Below, piece after piece: positions 1 through 10,835 of a stretch of 64,000 nt of DNA. Both the position numbers and the translations under genes were made by a program. The notes under the pieces are model-generated. The model saw only the letters and a list, made by a program, of their open reading frames with translations. It did not search any database and had not been told where the DNA came from. Each line of letters starts with the position of its first letter. Position 1 is the first letter of the stretch. The DNA is from Impatiens glandulifera (taxonomy: Eukaryota; Streptophyta; Magnoliopsida; Ericales; Balsaminaceae): NCBI RefSeq assembly GCF_907164915.1, contig NC_061870.1, positions 3,500,273-3,564,272 of the forward strand, written 5' to 3'.

Positions 1-790
1 ACACTCACTTTAACTTTTGCACTTAGGCTTTCTTAGAACAACACAGTCTTATCACTTGTAGAGTAAATGCTCTTAGAATTTCTCACTTGTCTCACTGTAT
101 TTCACTTGTCCCGCATTTACTCTTTTTCAACTGCCCCTTTTATAGGTGAAATATGTCAACGGTCATATTTCACTTCCTTGAATCTGATTGGCTGAGCAAG
201 GGTGCAGATGTTCAGTGATTCAGTGATTCAGAGCCTGCGGTCATCTTTTCAGACCTGACAGTCAACCTTAGACCTGTCGTTCAATCTCAGACCTGGCAGT
301 CTGTTCTTCCGGTGTGTAAGACAAACCTGCTAGGTTTGTCTTTTACTCAATGTAGACACTGTCTGTTAAATAGTTGTCTGTACTTGGAAGATCTCCTTTC
401 TGACTTATCCCGAAGTGGGAAGATCCTGTAGGACTGTCTTCTGCATTCTGCAGACTTTCCTCAGACTTGTATGGATATGGAAGTGTTCAGTCTGTTCCTT
501 TGGTATCATTCTCAACAGATACCCGAATTGTCTTCTTGTACTGGTCGGTCATTCGACTTAACCGGATGGCTTCCGGTATGAGTGATATAACCGGACTTCT
601 TCCGGTTATTCCTTTGCCTTGTGGCCGGTCGGCTGTCTGATGTTTTCGATTTTAAACTTTGGCCGATCCTTTCTTTGTGCGGTTATATTCCAAGTGTTCC
701 TGGTCGGTTTAATGACTTGACCGGCTAGTTTTCTTTAGCCGGTTCTTTTGTTTGTCCGGTCCGGTTCCTTGTTTCTGCATGGAAGATTTA
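1..790 (-). repeat. LTR-like sequence cut by the window edge
   Basis: No coding sequence. Read on the minus strand, a TATA box (CTATAAAAGG, plus positions 136-145) would drive transcription leftwards out of the window. Further in lie three imperfect copies of AGACCTGNCAGTCAA (about 250-300), a 9-bp tandem around 213-232 and at least ten CCGG/CCGGT words between 535 and 775. Core promoter plus short subterminal repeats suggests a solo or partial LTR. No partner LTR or coding region is visible, so this is inference. Confidence 0.35.
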
Positions 791-825
791 TTTAAGTTAT
801 GTTTATATGAAGCGGTCTAATTTTA

Positions 826-829
<4 letters not shown>

Positions 830-889
<60 letters not shown>
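830..889. repeat. (TA)n microsatellite
   Basis: Uninterrupted TA dinucleotide tract of about 58 bp. Confidence 0.95.
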
Positions 890-892
<3 letters not shown>

Positions 893-1800
893 CAAAACAC
901 TTATTATTTTAATATAATTAAATTCATTTTCTTTCTTAAAATTTATTAATTCTTTTATAACTTTTATATTATTAATTATTTAAATTTATTTATTTGTATT
1001 TTTAAAATATATGATAAATATTTATTATTTTAATTTAATATAATTAAAATTATATTTATAAAATTTATTAATTTTTACGATTATTATATATTTAATTTAT
1101 TAGTTAGAGAATTAAATGTAAAAATGAATTTGAAGATATATGATAAATATTTATTATTGTAATATAATATAATTAAAATTTTATTTATAAAATTTATTAA
1201 TTTTTGCATTGCTAATGTTATTATATATTTAATTTATAAGTTAGAGAATTAAAAAAGAGAAGAAATAAAAAGGTTTTAAATATATGTATTTATATTTTTA
1301 AAATATATAACAAATATTATTAAATTTATATAGTATAATTAAATTTAAATTTATAAAATTTATTAATTATTGTATTATTAAAATTATTATATATTTAATT
1401 TATTAATTAATTAAACTCCCCTAATATATATATAGAAGTCAGAGATAAAATAATTAAGATAAATAAATTAAGAAGAAAAATTACCTGATAATATGGATAG
1501 AAAAGCGTGTTATACATCTCCACCTAATATTTTAAGCATCATTAGAGATTTGAATATATGTATTTATATTTTAAAATTATTTAATAAACATTATTATTTT
1601 TATATAATATAATTAAATTTTTATTTATAAAATTTATTGATTCTTGAATTTGTCAAGATTATTATATATTTAATTTATTAATTAAATAAATTAATATATA
1701 TTTATATAAAAAGTTATAGATATTATACTTTTATATTATTAATTATTTAAATATATGATAAAGGAGAGGAAAAAAAAAAGTTAATTAAGATAGAGAAATA
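890..1800. repeat. AT-rich imperfect direct repeats
   Basis: No gene. A loose unit made of 'gataaatatttattattt', a stretch like 'ataaaatttattaattttt' and 'attatatatttaatttatta' recurs at about 1012-1115, 1140-1250, 1300-1410 and 1575-1690, with a non-repeat insert around 1415-1560. Probably decayed intergenic or transposon sequence. Confidence 0.5.
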
Positions 1801-1897
1801 TTTATATATTAGCAGAAAGAAAATAATTAAGAAAGATAAATTACCTAATAAAAGTTGAAAAAACTTATTATAAACCTCCACCCTTATATTTTAACCA

Positions 1898-2018
<121 letters not shown>

Positions 2019-2389
2019 AATTGTCTCTATTTTTCTAAATTTGGTTTTGATTTCTTAAATTTTTTTTTTATGACTTTTCAACTTATATTTTTGATAATAA
2101 TTTATTACTAAGATATATAGTTATAAGAATTGAAAAGTCCAAAATTTATTAATAAAAAAATTAAACATAAAAGAGCTTGCAATTTGTAGCAAATATTTAT
2201 ATTTTCTTTCAACAATTCTATTTTGTTGTGTAATATAAACACATGTTGTTTGATGTAAAAAAATGATTTAAAAAATTTGTTAGACTTGAAATTAACAAAT
2301 TTTGTACCATCTATGTTCGAATTATTTTGATATTAGTATCATATTGAATTTTAACCATTTTAGAAAACACAATAAATTTATAAAAAAAA

Positions 2390-3440
2390 AATTGTTTTTA
2401 ATTAGAAACGTCCAAGTGCATTTATTAAAATTATAAATTATATTAAGAATAAAAGGACAATTAATAAAAGACTTTTTTCTATATGGACCCAAACATCAAT
2501 ATGAATAGATTCAAAACATTTTAAGCTATTAGTTTCACTAATTAGAAATTAAAGTCTATTCATTTTAGATTTGTTACATACTTCATAAAGTTTATTTTTT
2601 TAATTATATTTAGGATAAATATGTTTTAATACACCATCGAAAGGATGCCCAAATCTAACATTCAAAAGATCATTTTCAACAACACTTTTTCAAATTGAAA
2701 CATGAATAAGATTCATCTTATTCAAGTCAATATCAGTCTTATTAAATAAAAATTAATTTTTAGTATCTAAGACATATATTGAATTCGATATGAAACCAAC
2801 AGTTAATATATCACCAATATCATGGTCTTACATTTTACAATGTGAAGAATCAATAAAATATTTTATTTGTTTTATTTTAAAAGTTTTGAAACAGAAATAA
2901 GATTATATTCAAATTCTGGAATAACAAAATAAACATTTTTAAAAGTAAGTTTATTTCTCAATTTTATTTTACCTATGAAATTGACATAAACTTTTGTTTT
3001 GTTGGGAAGAAATATACAAATTGATTCAATTAATATTTTAATCTCAAACATATTATATTATTCAAAATATACATGATTGATAGATAGCACCATGTCAATA
3101 ATCCATAATTGTTCTTTGAGTTTAAAATATTGTATTTATTTAATTTAAAATAATTATAGATTTTACAATAAATGTTAGAATAAAATTGACCTTTATCATT
3201 TCTGCTAATTGATGATTCAGAATATTACATGAGAGAAGTTATTTTTCTCATCATCACCCACAGTAATTACATGGTATGGACACCATATTAATTTGATTCG
3301 TCATTTTCATACCTTTTTTTTATTTCTCTTCTACCATTCAGGATATCCTAATAATTTGAAGTAACCCTCTTGCAGATGTTTAATTTCTCGACAAAATTTA
3401 CAATGCAAGTTTGCTTTTGAGTTTCTCCATTTAGTAACAT
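2390..3440 (-). pseudogene. Relic of a Ty1/copia gag-pol (minus strand)
   Basis: Minus-strand remnants appear in the order expected for Copia. Around 3440-3340 there is a gag zinc-knuckle piece (C-x2-C followed by a LLGYPEW tail, resembling the common LHGYPxW). Around 3110-3060 a WIID start stands where the protease WxxDSGA motif belongs. Around 2515-2480 the text reads ESIHIDVW, the integrase entry motif. Stops and frameshifts are everywhere and no LTR was found. It encoded a retrotransposon polyprotein and is now inert. It meets a separate, plus-oriented Copia relic at about 3500. Confidence 0.6.
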
Positions 3441-3507
3441 AGTTTTCTGTTTCGACTTTACTACGATAAATTTCTCCACCAATATTGATTTCCATTGCAT
3501 TGTAGTC

Positions 3508-4519
3508 TCAGTATAACAACAAGGATAGTTTGGACTACGTGCACTCAAATGTCTAGGGATTTACCAAAAACCTCATCTCTTTGAAGTAGACATTATTTCA
3601 TTACTTTTTAATGATTTGTCTAGAAGAGTATGGGTGTTTACTATGAAGAAAAAGATGAACTATTTGAGATCTTCTTTATATAGAAAACTCAAGTTGAAAA
3701 CTACACAAGAAGAAAGATAAAAAAATTTCGAGCTGATAATGGTGGAGAATATAAAAATGATCTATTTCAGAAGTTATGTCAAGAGTGTGATATAGTTCGA
3801 CACTTCATAGTTAAAAAAAACACCTATCAGAACGTATGAAAAAGATATTGGTGGAGAAAGTTCGTTGTATATTCTATAATGTTGGGTTAGACAGGAAATT
3901 TTGGGCAGAAGTTATGGCATACGTTCAACATTTGGTAAATCGCCTACCATCATCTACAATTGGTGGCAAGACTCCATTAGAGGTATGGTCTGGAAAACCT
4001 GCAACTAATTATGATTCTTTACATATTTTTGATTTTACAACATATTATAATGTGTTTGAATCAAAGTTAGATCCATGAGCAAATAAGACTCTCTTTATGG
4101 GATTTACTACTTAAGTCGACACTAAAGAGCGTCAATTGAAAGCACTTAAGAAATATTTTTTAATGATGAAGATTTGTATTGGATATTATGTCAAGGTAGA
4201 AATTTGTTGTTTTTTGGTACAATTTGAATCTCACGTCAGATAATGATGGGAGTGGCGAAGTTTTTTAGTATATAAAAAAAATTCTCCTCACAATTAGAAT
4301 TCCACATCGAAAGATGATGAGAGTATGAGAAGTTTCTTATTCTATAAAAAAACCTCTTATCCTTTTGATTTAATGCACTCAATATTTGTATATCTTATTT
4401 CTTATTAATTGATATCATTAGTTCTTAGAGAGTTGACAACATTTGGTTAAACTCCGTTTTAAAATTTTTGTATGTTCTTTCTTTTGTTTTTTCTTTTATT
4501 CGGTTAGTTTTTCTTAACA
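3508..4519 (+). mobile_element. Degenerate Copia fragment, same family as Copia B
   Basis: Integrase sequence begins near 3508 and is readable to about 4110, including a clear stretch with RKFWAEV, HLVNRLPSS and GGKTPLEVWSGK at 3836-4078. It closely matches the integrase of Copia B (10836-13970). After about 4110 it jumps to the family 3' untranslated region, so all of RT and RNase H is deleted, and ends in a 3' LTR at 4205-4519. Several stops and a missing block around HFTVRKTPQQNGVSERM make it non-functional. Confidence 0.8.
4205..4519 (+). repeat. 3' LTR of the Copia B-family fragment
   Basis: Begins TGTTG and ends AACA. It aligns along its length with the reverse complement of the 329-bp LTRs at 10416-10744 and 14000-14328 but is about 315 bp long and more diverged. 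Confidence 0.75.
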
Positions 4520-5940
4520 ATAATCAATTTAATTATTTCTTGGTGGTCCAAATTTAGTTTTTATCTATTTTAGTGATGATCATGACTAAATGTGTTTATA
4601 TCCAAATATTAATACACCATTATGATGATAGTTAGTCAAACATTGCGGACAACAAAATAAAATATAAACCCTAGCCAAAAGAAAAAAACATTGAAAGGTT
4701 GCATGAATATATTAATTAATCTCATATATCTAAGATTTTGTTGATACTGGTAATCATAGTCACACCTTAACTCAATTTATTGGCTTGAAGGTTGGGTAAG
4801 AAATGATATGTCTTAGAATCTATTTTAGTCTTCTTCCAAAAGTTTAGTCAACACTTAGTTATAGATAGAGTATGAACTAAATCTTCTATTGTTTAATCTA
4901 GGGTGTTTTGTAATGAATCTTGAGTGGGCTTGAATGAAGGGACTGCTATTTAATGTTTGTTAATGTATTGACTAGAGTGCCCCATTAAATCAATTTTTTT
5001 TTTATAATTGAACTGTTTTGTCTTTATTTTTGTTCTCGTATAATGTGTTAATTTTGGTTGGTTTAAACTTTTTCGAAATACATTAGATAAATCATAGTAG
5101 TTATGTAATTTAAATTGTTGGATTTATGATTATGATATTAATTATGTTAATTATTTTTGGGAAGTTAATGATACTAAACAATTGTTTTTGGGAAGTTAAT
5201 TATGTGTAATTTATGTCACTATAAATTAAAAAACATTATTGGGTCAGAATATATTTCATAAAAGATTTAAACAAAGATTTTGAATCATTTAATATAGAGT
5301 ATTTCTTTATAACAGTTATATGGATTGATTAATATAATTAGATGATGATATTTGTTTTAGTTTTTATATTATGATTTTTGTTTTATGTGTTTTATAAAAA
5401 ATATGAATCAAACTTATAAACATAATATAATTTGAGAAAACAGTTAGACTTTTAATTCTCATTTAAACCTCATTATTTATTTATTCAATTAAAATAAAAA
5501 AATTCCAATGTATCTTTAATATTTTAGTTAAACTAATATTATTAATTATGTCCTATTGTATGTTTCAATTTAATTTTTAGACTAAATGTAGCTTAAACTG
5601 ATAATATAAAATACGATTTCTCAAGTTAGGTAAAATGGATATTGATATTCTCTATGTTTATCATTAATTTGTTTTTATGTTAAATTCATTATTAAGTTAT
5701 ATTTTTATTAGTTTTAAAAAAAGTATAATCTTATTGTGTACTATTTATATTAAAAAAATTAATATAAAAAATTCAAATCAACATACATATACATATCTTA
5801 AAAACTAAAAAAAATGAAACACATTTGCGCCATCAAACATACATCATTCTATATAATTTAAAAACATCTGATTTGTAAATTTTTAAATAGAATAAATGAA
5901 AATGAACTTTTTTTTATTTAATATGTAATAAAAGTAAATA
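4520..5940. other. Intergenic DNA, no gene seen
   Basis: AT-rich sequence between the Copia relic and the RPS16 promoter. No conserved coding stretch, RNA gene or convincing element terminus was found on either strand. Confidence 0.6.
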
Positions 5941-5962
5941 GTATATATCTCATTTGAGCGTA

Positions 5963-6013
5963 TGGGCCACATCATGAAGCCCATCAAAACCCTAATTACT
6001 ATTTTATATAAAA
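5963..6013 (+). promoter_or_regulatory. RPS16 promoter: site II motifs, telo-box, TATA
   Basis: Site II motif TGGGCC at 5963-5968 and a second one inverted (AGCCCA) at 5978-5983, a telo-box AAACCCTAA at 5987-5995, and TATATAAAA at 6005-6013. Site II plus telo-box is a known signature of plant ribosomal-protein and proliferation-linked promoters. Their order just upstream of the gene supports an active promoter. Confidence 0.8.
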
Positions 6014-6124
6014 TTCTCTCCTAATAGAAATGGCAGGGCTTTTTTGCGGAGGAGATCGTGAGAGAAGGAAAACAACAGGGCTTGTTTGAATTTGAAGAGA
6101 AGAGAACGAAAGAAGATTCAAAAG

Positions 6125-6571
6125 ATGGCGACGGCGGCGGCTCCATTGGTTGAATCTGTGCAGTGTTTTGGTCGCAAAAAGACGGCGGTAGCCGTTACCC
6201 ACTGCAAGCGCGGCCGTGGATTGATCAAGATCAATGGTTCCCCGATCGAACTGATCGAGCCGGAGATCCTTCGTTACAAGGCATACGAACCTGTCCTCCT
6301 CCTAGGTCGTCACCGATTCGCTGGCGTGGACATGCGTATCCGCGTGAAGGGAGGCGGTCATACCTCCCAGATATATGCTATCAGACAGAGTATTGCTAAA
6401 GCTCTTGTCGCCTTCTATCAAAAGTTCGTTGATGAGCAGTCCAAGAAGGAGATCAAGGATATCCTTATGAGGTACGATCGGACTCTACTTGTAGCTGATC
6501 CTAGGCGTTGCGAGCCCAAGAAGTTTGGTGGTCGCGGTGCTCGTTCTAGATTCCAGAAGTCTTACCGTTAA
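6125..6571 (+). CDS. RPS16: 40S ribosomal protein S16 (uS9), cytosolic
   Basis: A 148-residue intronless reading frame. It is a uS9 protein of the small cytosolic ribosomal subunit, where the C-terminal tail reaches towards the P-site tRNA. Visible family features are the [14 protein letters not shown]-terminus, the [13 protein letters not shown] and [16 protein letters not shown] segments, the central [17 protein letters not shown] helix and the basic C-terminus [17 protein letters not shown]. The length fits plant RPS16. I chose ATG 6125 because MATAAAP is the usual plant start and the upstream in-frame codons lack an ATG. An ATG at 6030 opens a 19-codon frame ending at 6089, but it lies only about 20 bp from the TATA box and is probably not transcribed. 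G+C is clearly higher than in the surroundings. No damage is seen. Confidence 0.97.
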   Translation: MATAAAPLVESVQCFGRKKTAVAVTHCKRGRGLIKINGSPIELIEPEILRYKAYEPVLLLGRHRFAGVDMRIRVKGGGHTSQIYAIRQSIAKALVAFYQKFVDEQSKKEIKDILMRYDRTLLVADPRRCEPKKFGGRGARSRFQKSYR

Positions 6572-6992
6572 GGTAGAAGAAATTGTTATTTTTCCTGTTA
6601 GAATTCTTCTTCTGTCTATGTTATCTTTTCTGTGGAGTGGAGACAGTTCAAGATCTTATGTTTCTTGTCTGTCTGGCTGATGTGAACTTCTTTTCAATTT
6701 CATCTGCTAATTATGAACAAAACAAGTTTTATCATATAATTTATATTGATTTATTTCTACAACGTGATAGATGATAATATGGGTTTGTGATCAATCAATC
6801 TATTGTGCATTTGAATACCTTTGTATTATCCATATTATAATCCATCTTTGGAAGAATTTGTGTTTGTGAACAATACTTTGTATGATGTTTTATTAATACA
6901 GTGGTATCAACTTAGATCTGTTGATCAATCTCTACCCAAATGCCCCCCACTTATATTAAGTTCGACATATTAACTATGACCAATAAAAAAAA
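6572..6992 (+). other. RPS16 3' flank
   Basis: T-rich 3' untranslated region and downstream flank of RPS16, with no second gene. Short frames here are not conserved. Confidence 0.55.
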
Positions 6993-7084
6993 GAGAAATT
7001 TGACAAAATGACCCTCAAAATAACAAGTATGATCATATCATTTAAAATCATTCTTTTTTTATTTGAAAATGTAAATAATTCACA

Positions 7085-7590
7085 GTTGCATGATAATAAG
7101 AATACTCGACAAAAGAAGATTCTTGATGAAACAAAAGAATCTGATGGGGAGGTGGAGCTTCAAGAAATAATGCAAACGCTTACATCACCACTCAGATTCA
7201 ATTTCCAATTTACATGAAGTCTTTACAAGTAGGTTATTCATCGCAACATGCATAAGAACTTATAAGAAAACGCATAATAAAAAACTTCATTTGCTGCTTT
7301 TTATTATTAATGTTCTCATTGTGCTTATTTTGTTCCTCATTACAAGAGTGTGGTATAATGGCTCTGTATGCTCTTGGGGGTAAGTCATAATTATTTGAAC
7401 ACTAAACCATGTATATAGAAGTTAATTATTATTTTTTTCAGATTCTGGATGACACTTTTCTTTCCCTAATGCAAAGATTGCAAGGAAACACTCTTCAAGA
7501 AAAGGATCTTGAACCGCCTCGTTCAATAGTCGAAGCCCGATTTATACTTTGTTGGGACACGACTAACACAATCTATGCATATTTCTGACA
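7085..7590 (+). pseudogene. Exon-like fragments of an unidentified plant gene
   Basis: Two readable pieces lie in the candidate MULE. The first (about 7090-7215) includes VELQEIMQTLTSPLR followed by a frameshift. The second (about 7440-7588) reads ILDDTFLSLMQRLQGNTL, then KDLEPPRSIVEAR, and is preceded by a plausible intron (GTAAGT at 7381 to CAG at 7441). The segments have coding character but I do not recognise the family and do not assign a function. The position between MULE-like ends suggests capture and decay. Confidence 0.4.
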
Positions 7591-7889
7591 ATATCATTCA
7601 TGTTGATTTCATGTTTTTATAGTGATATATGGTTTGTTTATATTCAAATTTACAAACATTTGTGACATGAGAGCTCTTATTTTTAATTCTTTATGTACAT
7701 ATACATTATTTTTTCATATCAATAAAAGAGATCTTAATTGCTTTTATTTTTCCAAAATAAAGAAGAAAACAAAATTTTTCTTGTTGGTAGTTTCTAATTT
7801 TCCTCTTATTAGTGGTGAATTGAATTTGAATTCTATTTCATTTACCCTTAAAGTATTCACATAATAACCCAATTTGATATTTTTTTTCT

Positions 7890-8417
7890 TCTAAATCTAG
7901 ATCCAAGACATAGAAACAACTAATTAAGACTATTTTTTTTTTTTCCAAATGTGAATGTTTTCAAATGAGGCAGATATATACAACAACTTGAGAATATTAA
8001 TCAAGAAAATTATATATTGGCTTTAAAATGCAATGAGATGAGGATTACATACACTGTGAAGTTGGTTGACTTGACGTAATAATGCCAGAATCAGACCAAA
8101 ATGTACACAGAAGATGGTATTTATAACCAACCAGGTTTATGAGCTTTTCAAGCTCCACATATATATACTACTACAGACATAGAATGAGCCCCATTTGAGG
8201 AGGTGGTTAATGAAAAGCACCTGAAGACAAAACCCATTAAACTTTTCCAAAACTTACATATAAATATTTCTGCTATAACTCTCTCTATATATTCCTTACT
8301 TTCTGGAATTTTTTATTCCAGAATCTTCTATAATCCCAAATTTAACGTGATTTCATATTTTTTTTTTTTTTACTATTAATATTAATAGAAGATACTTCTA
8401 CTTTTGAACCACTTTCT
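7890..8417. other. Non-coding part of the MULE candidate
   Basis: AT-rich sequence up to Copia A. 8090-8340 resembles plant 5'-flanking DNA (TATATATA runs, CT-rich stretch) but no gene follows. Bases 8413-8417 (TTTCT) may be half of the Copia A target duplication. Confidence 0.4.
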
Positions 8418-8924
8418 TGTTGAGTTATTTGATTGGGCTTCCAACTATGAAATAAAAAGCTCAATCCGTTTAAGAAGTCCAGAAGATAGAAGTTTAGAAG
8501 ATAGAAGTTTAGACGTTCAGAAATCTAGAAGCCCAAAAGTCTAGAAGTTCAAGAGTCCTTTTATATTAAATAGGGGCATAATTGTCTTATTGGAAAAAGA
8601 CTATTGAGTTGTCCTCGTTCTGCTATAAAAGGTGAATGAAGTGATTTATCAAAACACATCTGAAAGTCATCTAGCATACACTTGTAGAGAGATAGTGAGA
8701 TCTCTTATTTGTTAAGCTCTTATCTTCAATTGTTTAGCTTCTTTTGGACAAAAGTCCCGTGGTTTTACTAATTGATTTGAGGAGTTTTCCACGTTAAATT
8801 CTTGGTTTTCTTGTTTCATTTAAATTTCCTTTTATGTTTGTTGTTTCTCGCTCCTAAAGATCCAATCAAGTGGAGAATAGTTTATCATCACGAGTGTGGT
8901 GATTATTCTGTTTTATTCCCAACA
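8418..8924 (+). repeat. 5' LTR of Copia A
   Basis: 507 bp, TGTTGAG...CCAACA. Contains a cluster of tandem TAGAAG/CAGAAG words (about 8478-8550) and a TATA-like CTATAAAAGG near 8622. Confidence 0.9.
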
Positions 8925-8927
8925 TAG

Positions 8928-8939
8928 TGGTATCAGAGG
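8928..8939 (+). other. Primer-binding site of Copia A
   Basis: TGGTATCAGAGG, matching the 3' end of plant initiator methionine tRNA, four bases after the LTR. Confidence 0.85.
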
Positions 8940-8993
8940 TTGGTTATAAGCGTGTTTATTTTTGATTGGTTTATCGAGATTAATACAAACAGA

Positions 8994-9720
8994 ATGATTT
9001 TGTTGAATGGTTCAAACTATCATATCAGGAAGGGTAAAATGAAAGATCTTTTATTTGTGAAGTCTTTGCATTTACCTATATTGGTAGTGAGAAACCTATC
9101 TCCATATCTGATGAGGAATGAGCTTTTGAGCATAAATAAGTATGTGGTTTCAATCGTCAATTTGTTGAAAATAATGTTTATAACCACATACATCATGAGA
9201 CAAATGCACCTACTTTGTGGGGGTAAGCTTGAGAATTTGTATGCTTCATAGACAGAAAATAACAAATTATTTTTGCTCCAAAATATTATTCATTTGAGAT
9301 ATAATGATATTGCTTCTATGGCTGATCACTTGAATGAGTTTTAGGGTGTTCTTGATCAGATGTAAGGAATGAGTATAAACTTTGAAGACGATGTTTAAGT
9401 GCTTTGGTTATTGACTACTCTGCCTGATTCATGGGAGACTTTTAAAGTTTCTCTTTGTAACTCTTTTTCTAATAGTGTAGTGACATTGGAGATGGCCAAA
9501 AGTGGTGTCTTAAATGAAGAATTGAGACGAAAATTTCAAGGCTCTTCATCACATTTAAATGTGTTTGTTGTTAAAACCAGGGAAAACATGATAGTAGAGG
9601 CGAGAAAGATAAGTCGATACATAAGGGTCAAAGCAAGTCTAAGTCAAAGTACAAGACAACTAAATGTTAATATTGTGGTAAAATTGGACACGTGAAGAAG
9701 AAGTGTTATAAGCTCAAATA
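8994..9720 (+). pseudogene. gag: Copia A gag, degenerate
   Basis: Starts at ATG 8994 with [18 protein letters not shown], the usual N-terminus of copia-type nucleocapsid proteins. A later conserved part (9399-9570) includes LTTLPDSWETFKVSL. The CCHC zinc knuckle at about 9665-9706 reads C-stop-Y-C-GKIGHVKKKC, so a TAA at 9668-9670 lies inside the finger. Earlier stops occur near 9249, 9342, 9363 and 9396. The protein would package the element's RNA. Confidence 0.8.
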
Positions 9721-9799
9721 TGAAGCGAACGGATCTAAGCAAAAGAAAGATGATTATGAAGATCGCGTCTCAGCAACTACTTATGATCTCTTCACTGTT

Positions 9800-10410
9800 C
9801 ACGACTAGAATAAAATTAACCTTGTATGCGATGAGTCAACTTGGGAGTTTGACACAAGAGCTTCCATACATGTTACGCCAAAGAAAGATTACTTTAAATT
9901 TTATACTTCTGGTAATTTTTGAGTATTGAAGATGGGTAATAATGTTGTAAGTAAGGTTATTGGTATTGGAGATGTTTGCCTAGAATCTAGCAATGGGTCG
10001 AAGTTGCTGCTTAAAAATGTTCGACATACTCCAGACATGAGCTTGAATTTGATTTCAACTAGAAAGCTTGATGTTGATGGTTTCTTAAGCTCCTTTGGTT
10101 CTAGAAAATGGAAACTTTCGAAAGGTAACCTTGTTATAGCTCGAGTAGATAAGTTTTCAAATTTATATTTAATGCAATCTTTAATAAGTAAAGATAATGT
10201 GAATGTTGTACGAAGTAAAGAAGCTTCAAAGTTATGGCACCGAAGACTTGGTCACATTAGTAAAAAGGGGTAGAATTTAATAGTTAAGCAAACTGCTATT
10301 CCGGGTTTGAATGAGACAGATTTGGAGAATTGTTCTCATTGTCTTGTGGGAAAGCAAACTCGAGTATCATTCAAGCATAATCCTCTCTCAAGAAAGTCAG
10401 ATCTCTTAGA
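9800..10410 (+). pseudogene. pol: Copia A protease and GAG-pre-integrase
   Basis: The protease active site reads D-T-R-A-S where D-S/T-G-A is required, so the catalytic glycine is replaced. A stop follows near 9920. Next come VKNVRHTPDMSLNLIS-like text (10009-10060), the pre-integrase KLWHRRLGHI (10231-10260) with a TAG at 10271, and CSHCLVGKQTRVSF, the zinc-binding start of integrase. The reading resumes at 14334 after Copia B in the same frame. Confidence 0.8.
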
Positions 10411-10415
10411 GTTGG

Positions 10416-10744
10416 TGTTGGGAAAAACCCTGACAGAAACACAAAACAAGAAAACAAACTGAAAGAACACTAACAGAATTTGATAACGGAGTTCGGCCAA
10501 AATGTTGCCTACGTCTCCGAGCACTAAGGCTATCAATTAATAAGGAAGAAGATATAAAAATTTGGGTGAAATAAACCAAAGAGGGGAGAGTTTATTTTAT
10601 ACAATAAGAAACTTCCCCAACTCCCATCATCTTCCGATGTGGGATTTATTCTAATTGTGAAAATAGTTTCTTTTAAATACTAAGAAACTTCTTTCACTCC
10701 CATTATCTTTCGATGTGGGATTCTAAATTGTGCCAAAAACAACA
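10416..10744 (-). repeat. 3' LTR of Copia B
   Basis: 329 bp; the plus-strand text runs TGTTGGG to AACAACA. Contains two related 'cttccccaactcccatcatc'-type blocks about 80 bp apart. Confidence 0.93.
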
Positions 10745-10835
10745 AATCTTCATCTTGGCACAATATCCAAATACTAATCTTCAATATTAAAAAATAAACC
10801 TTTAGTACTTCCAATTGGCGCTCTTCAGTGCCAAC

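Noticed and set aside
6030..6089. Upstream ATG frame before RPS16
   Set aside because: It starts only about 20 bp after the TATA box, so it is probably not in the mRNA; the encoded peptide is not conserved to my knowledge.
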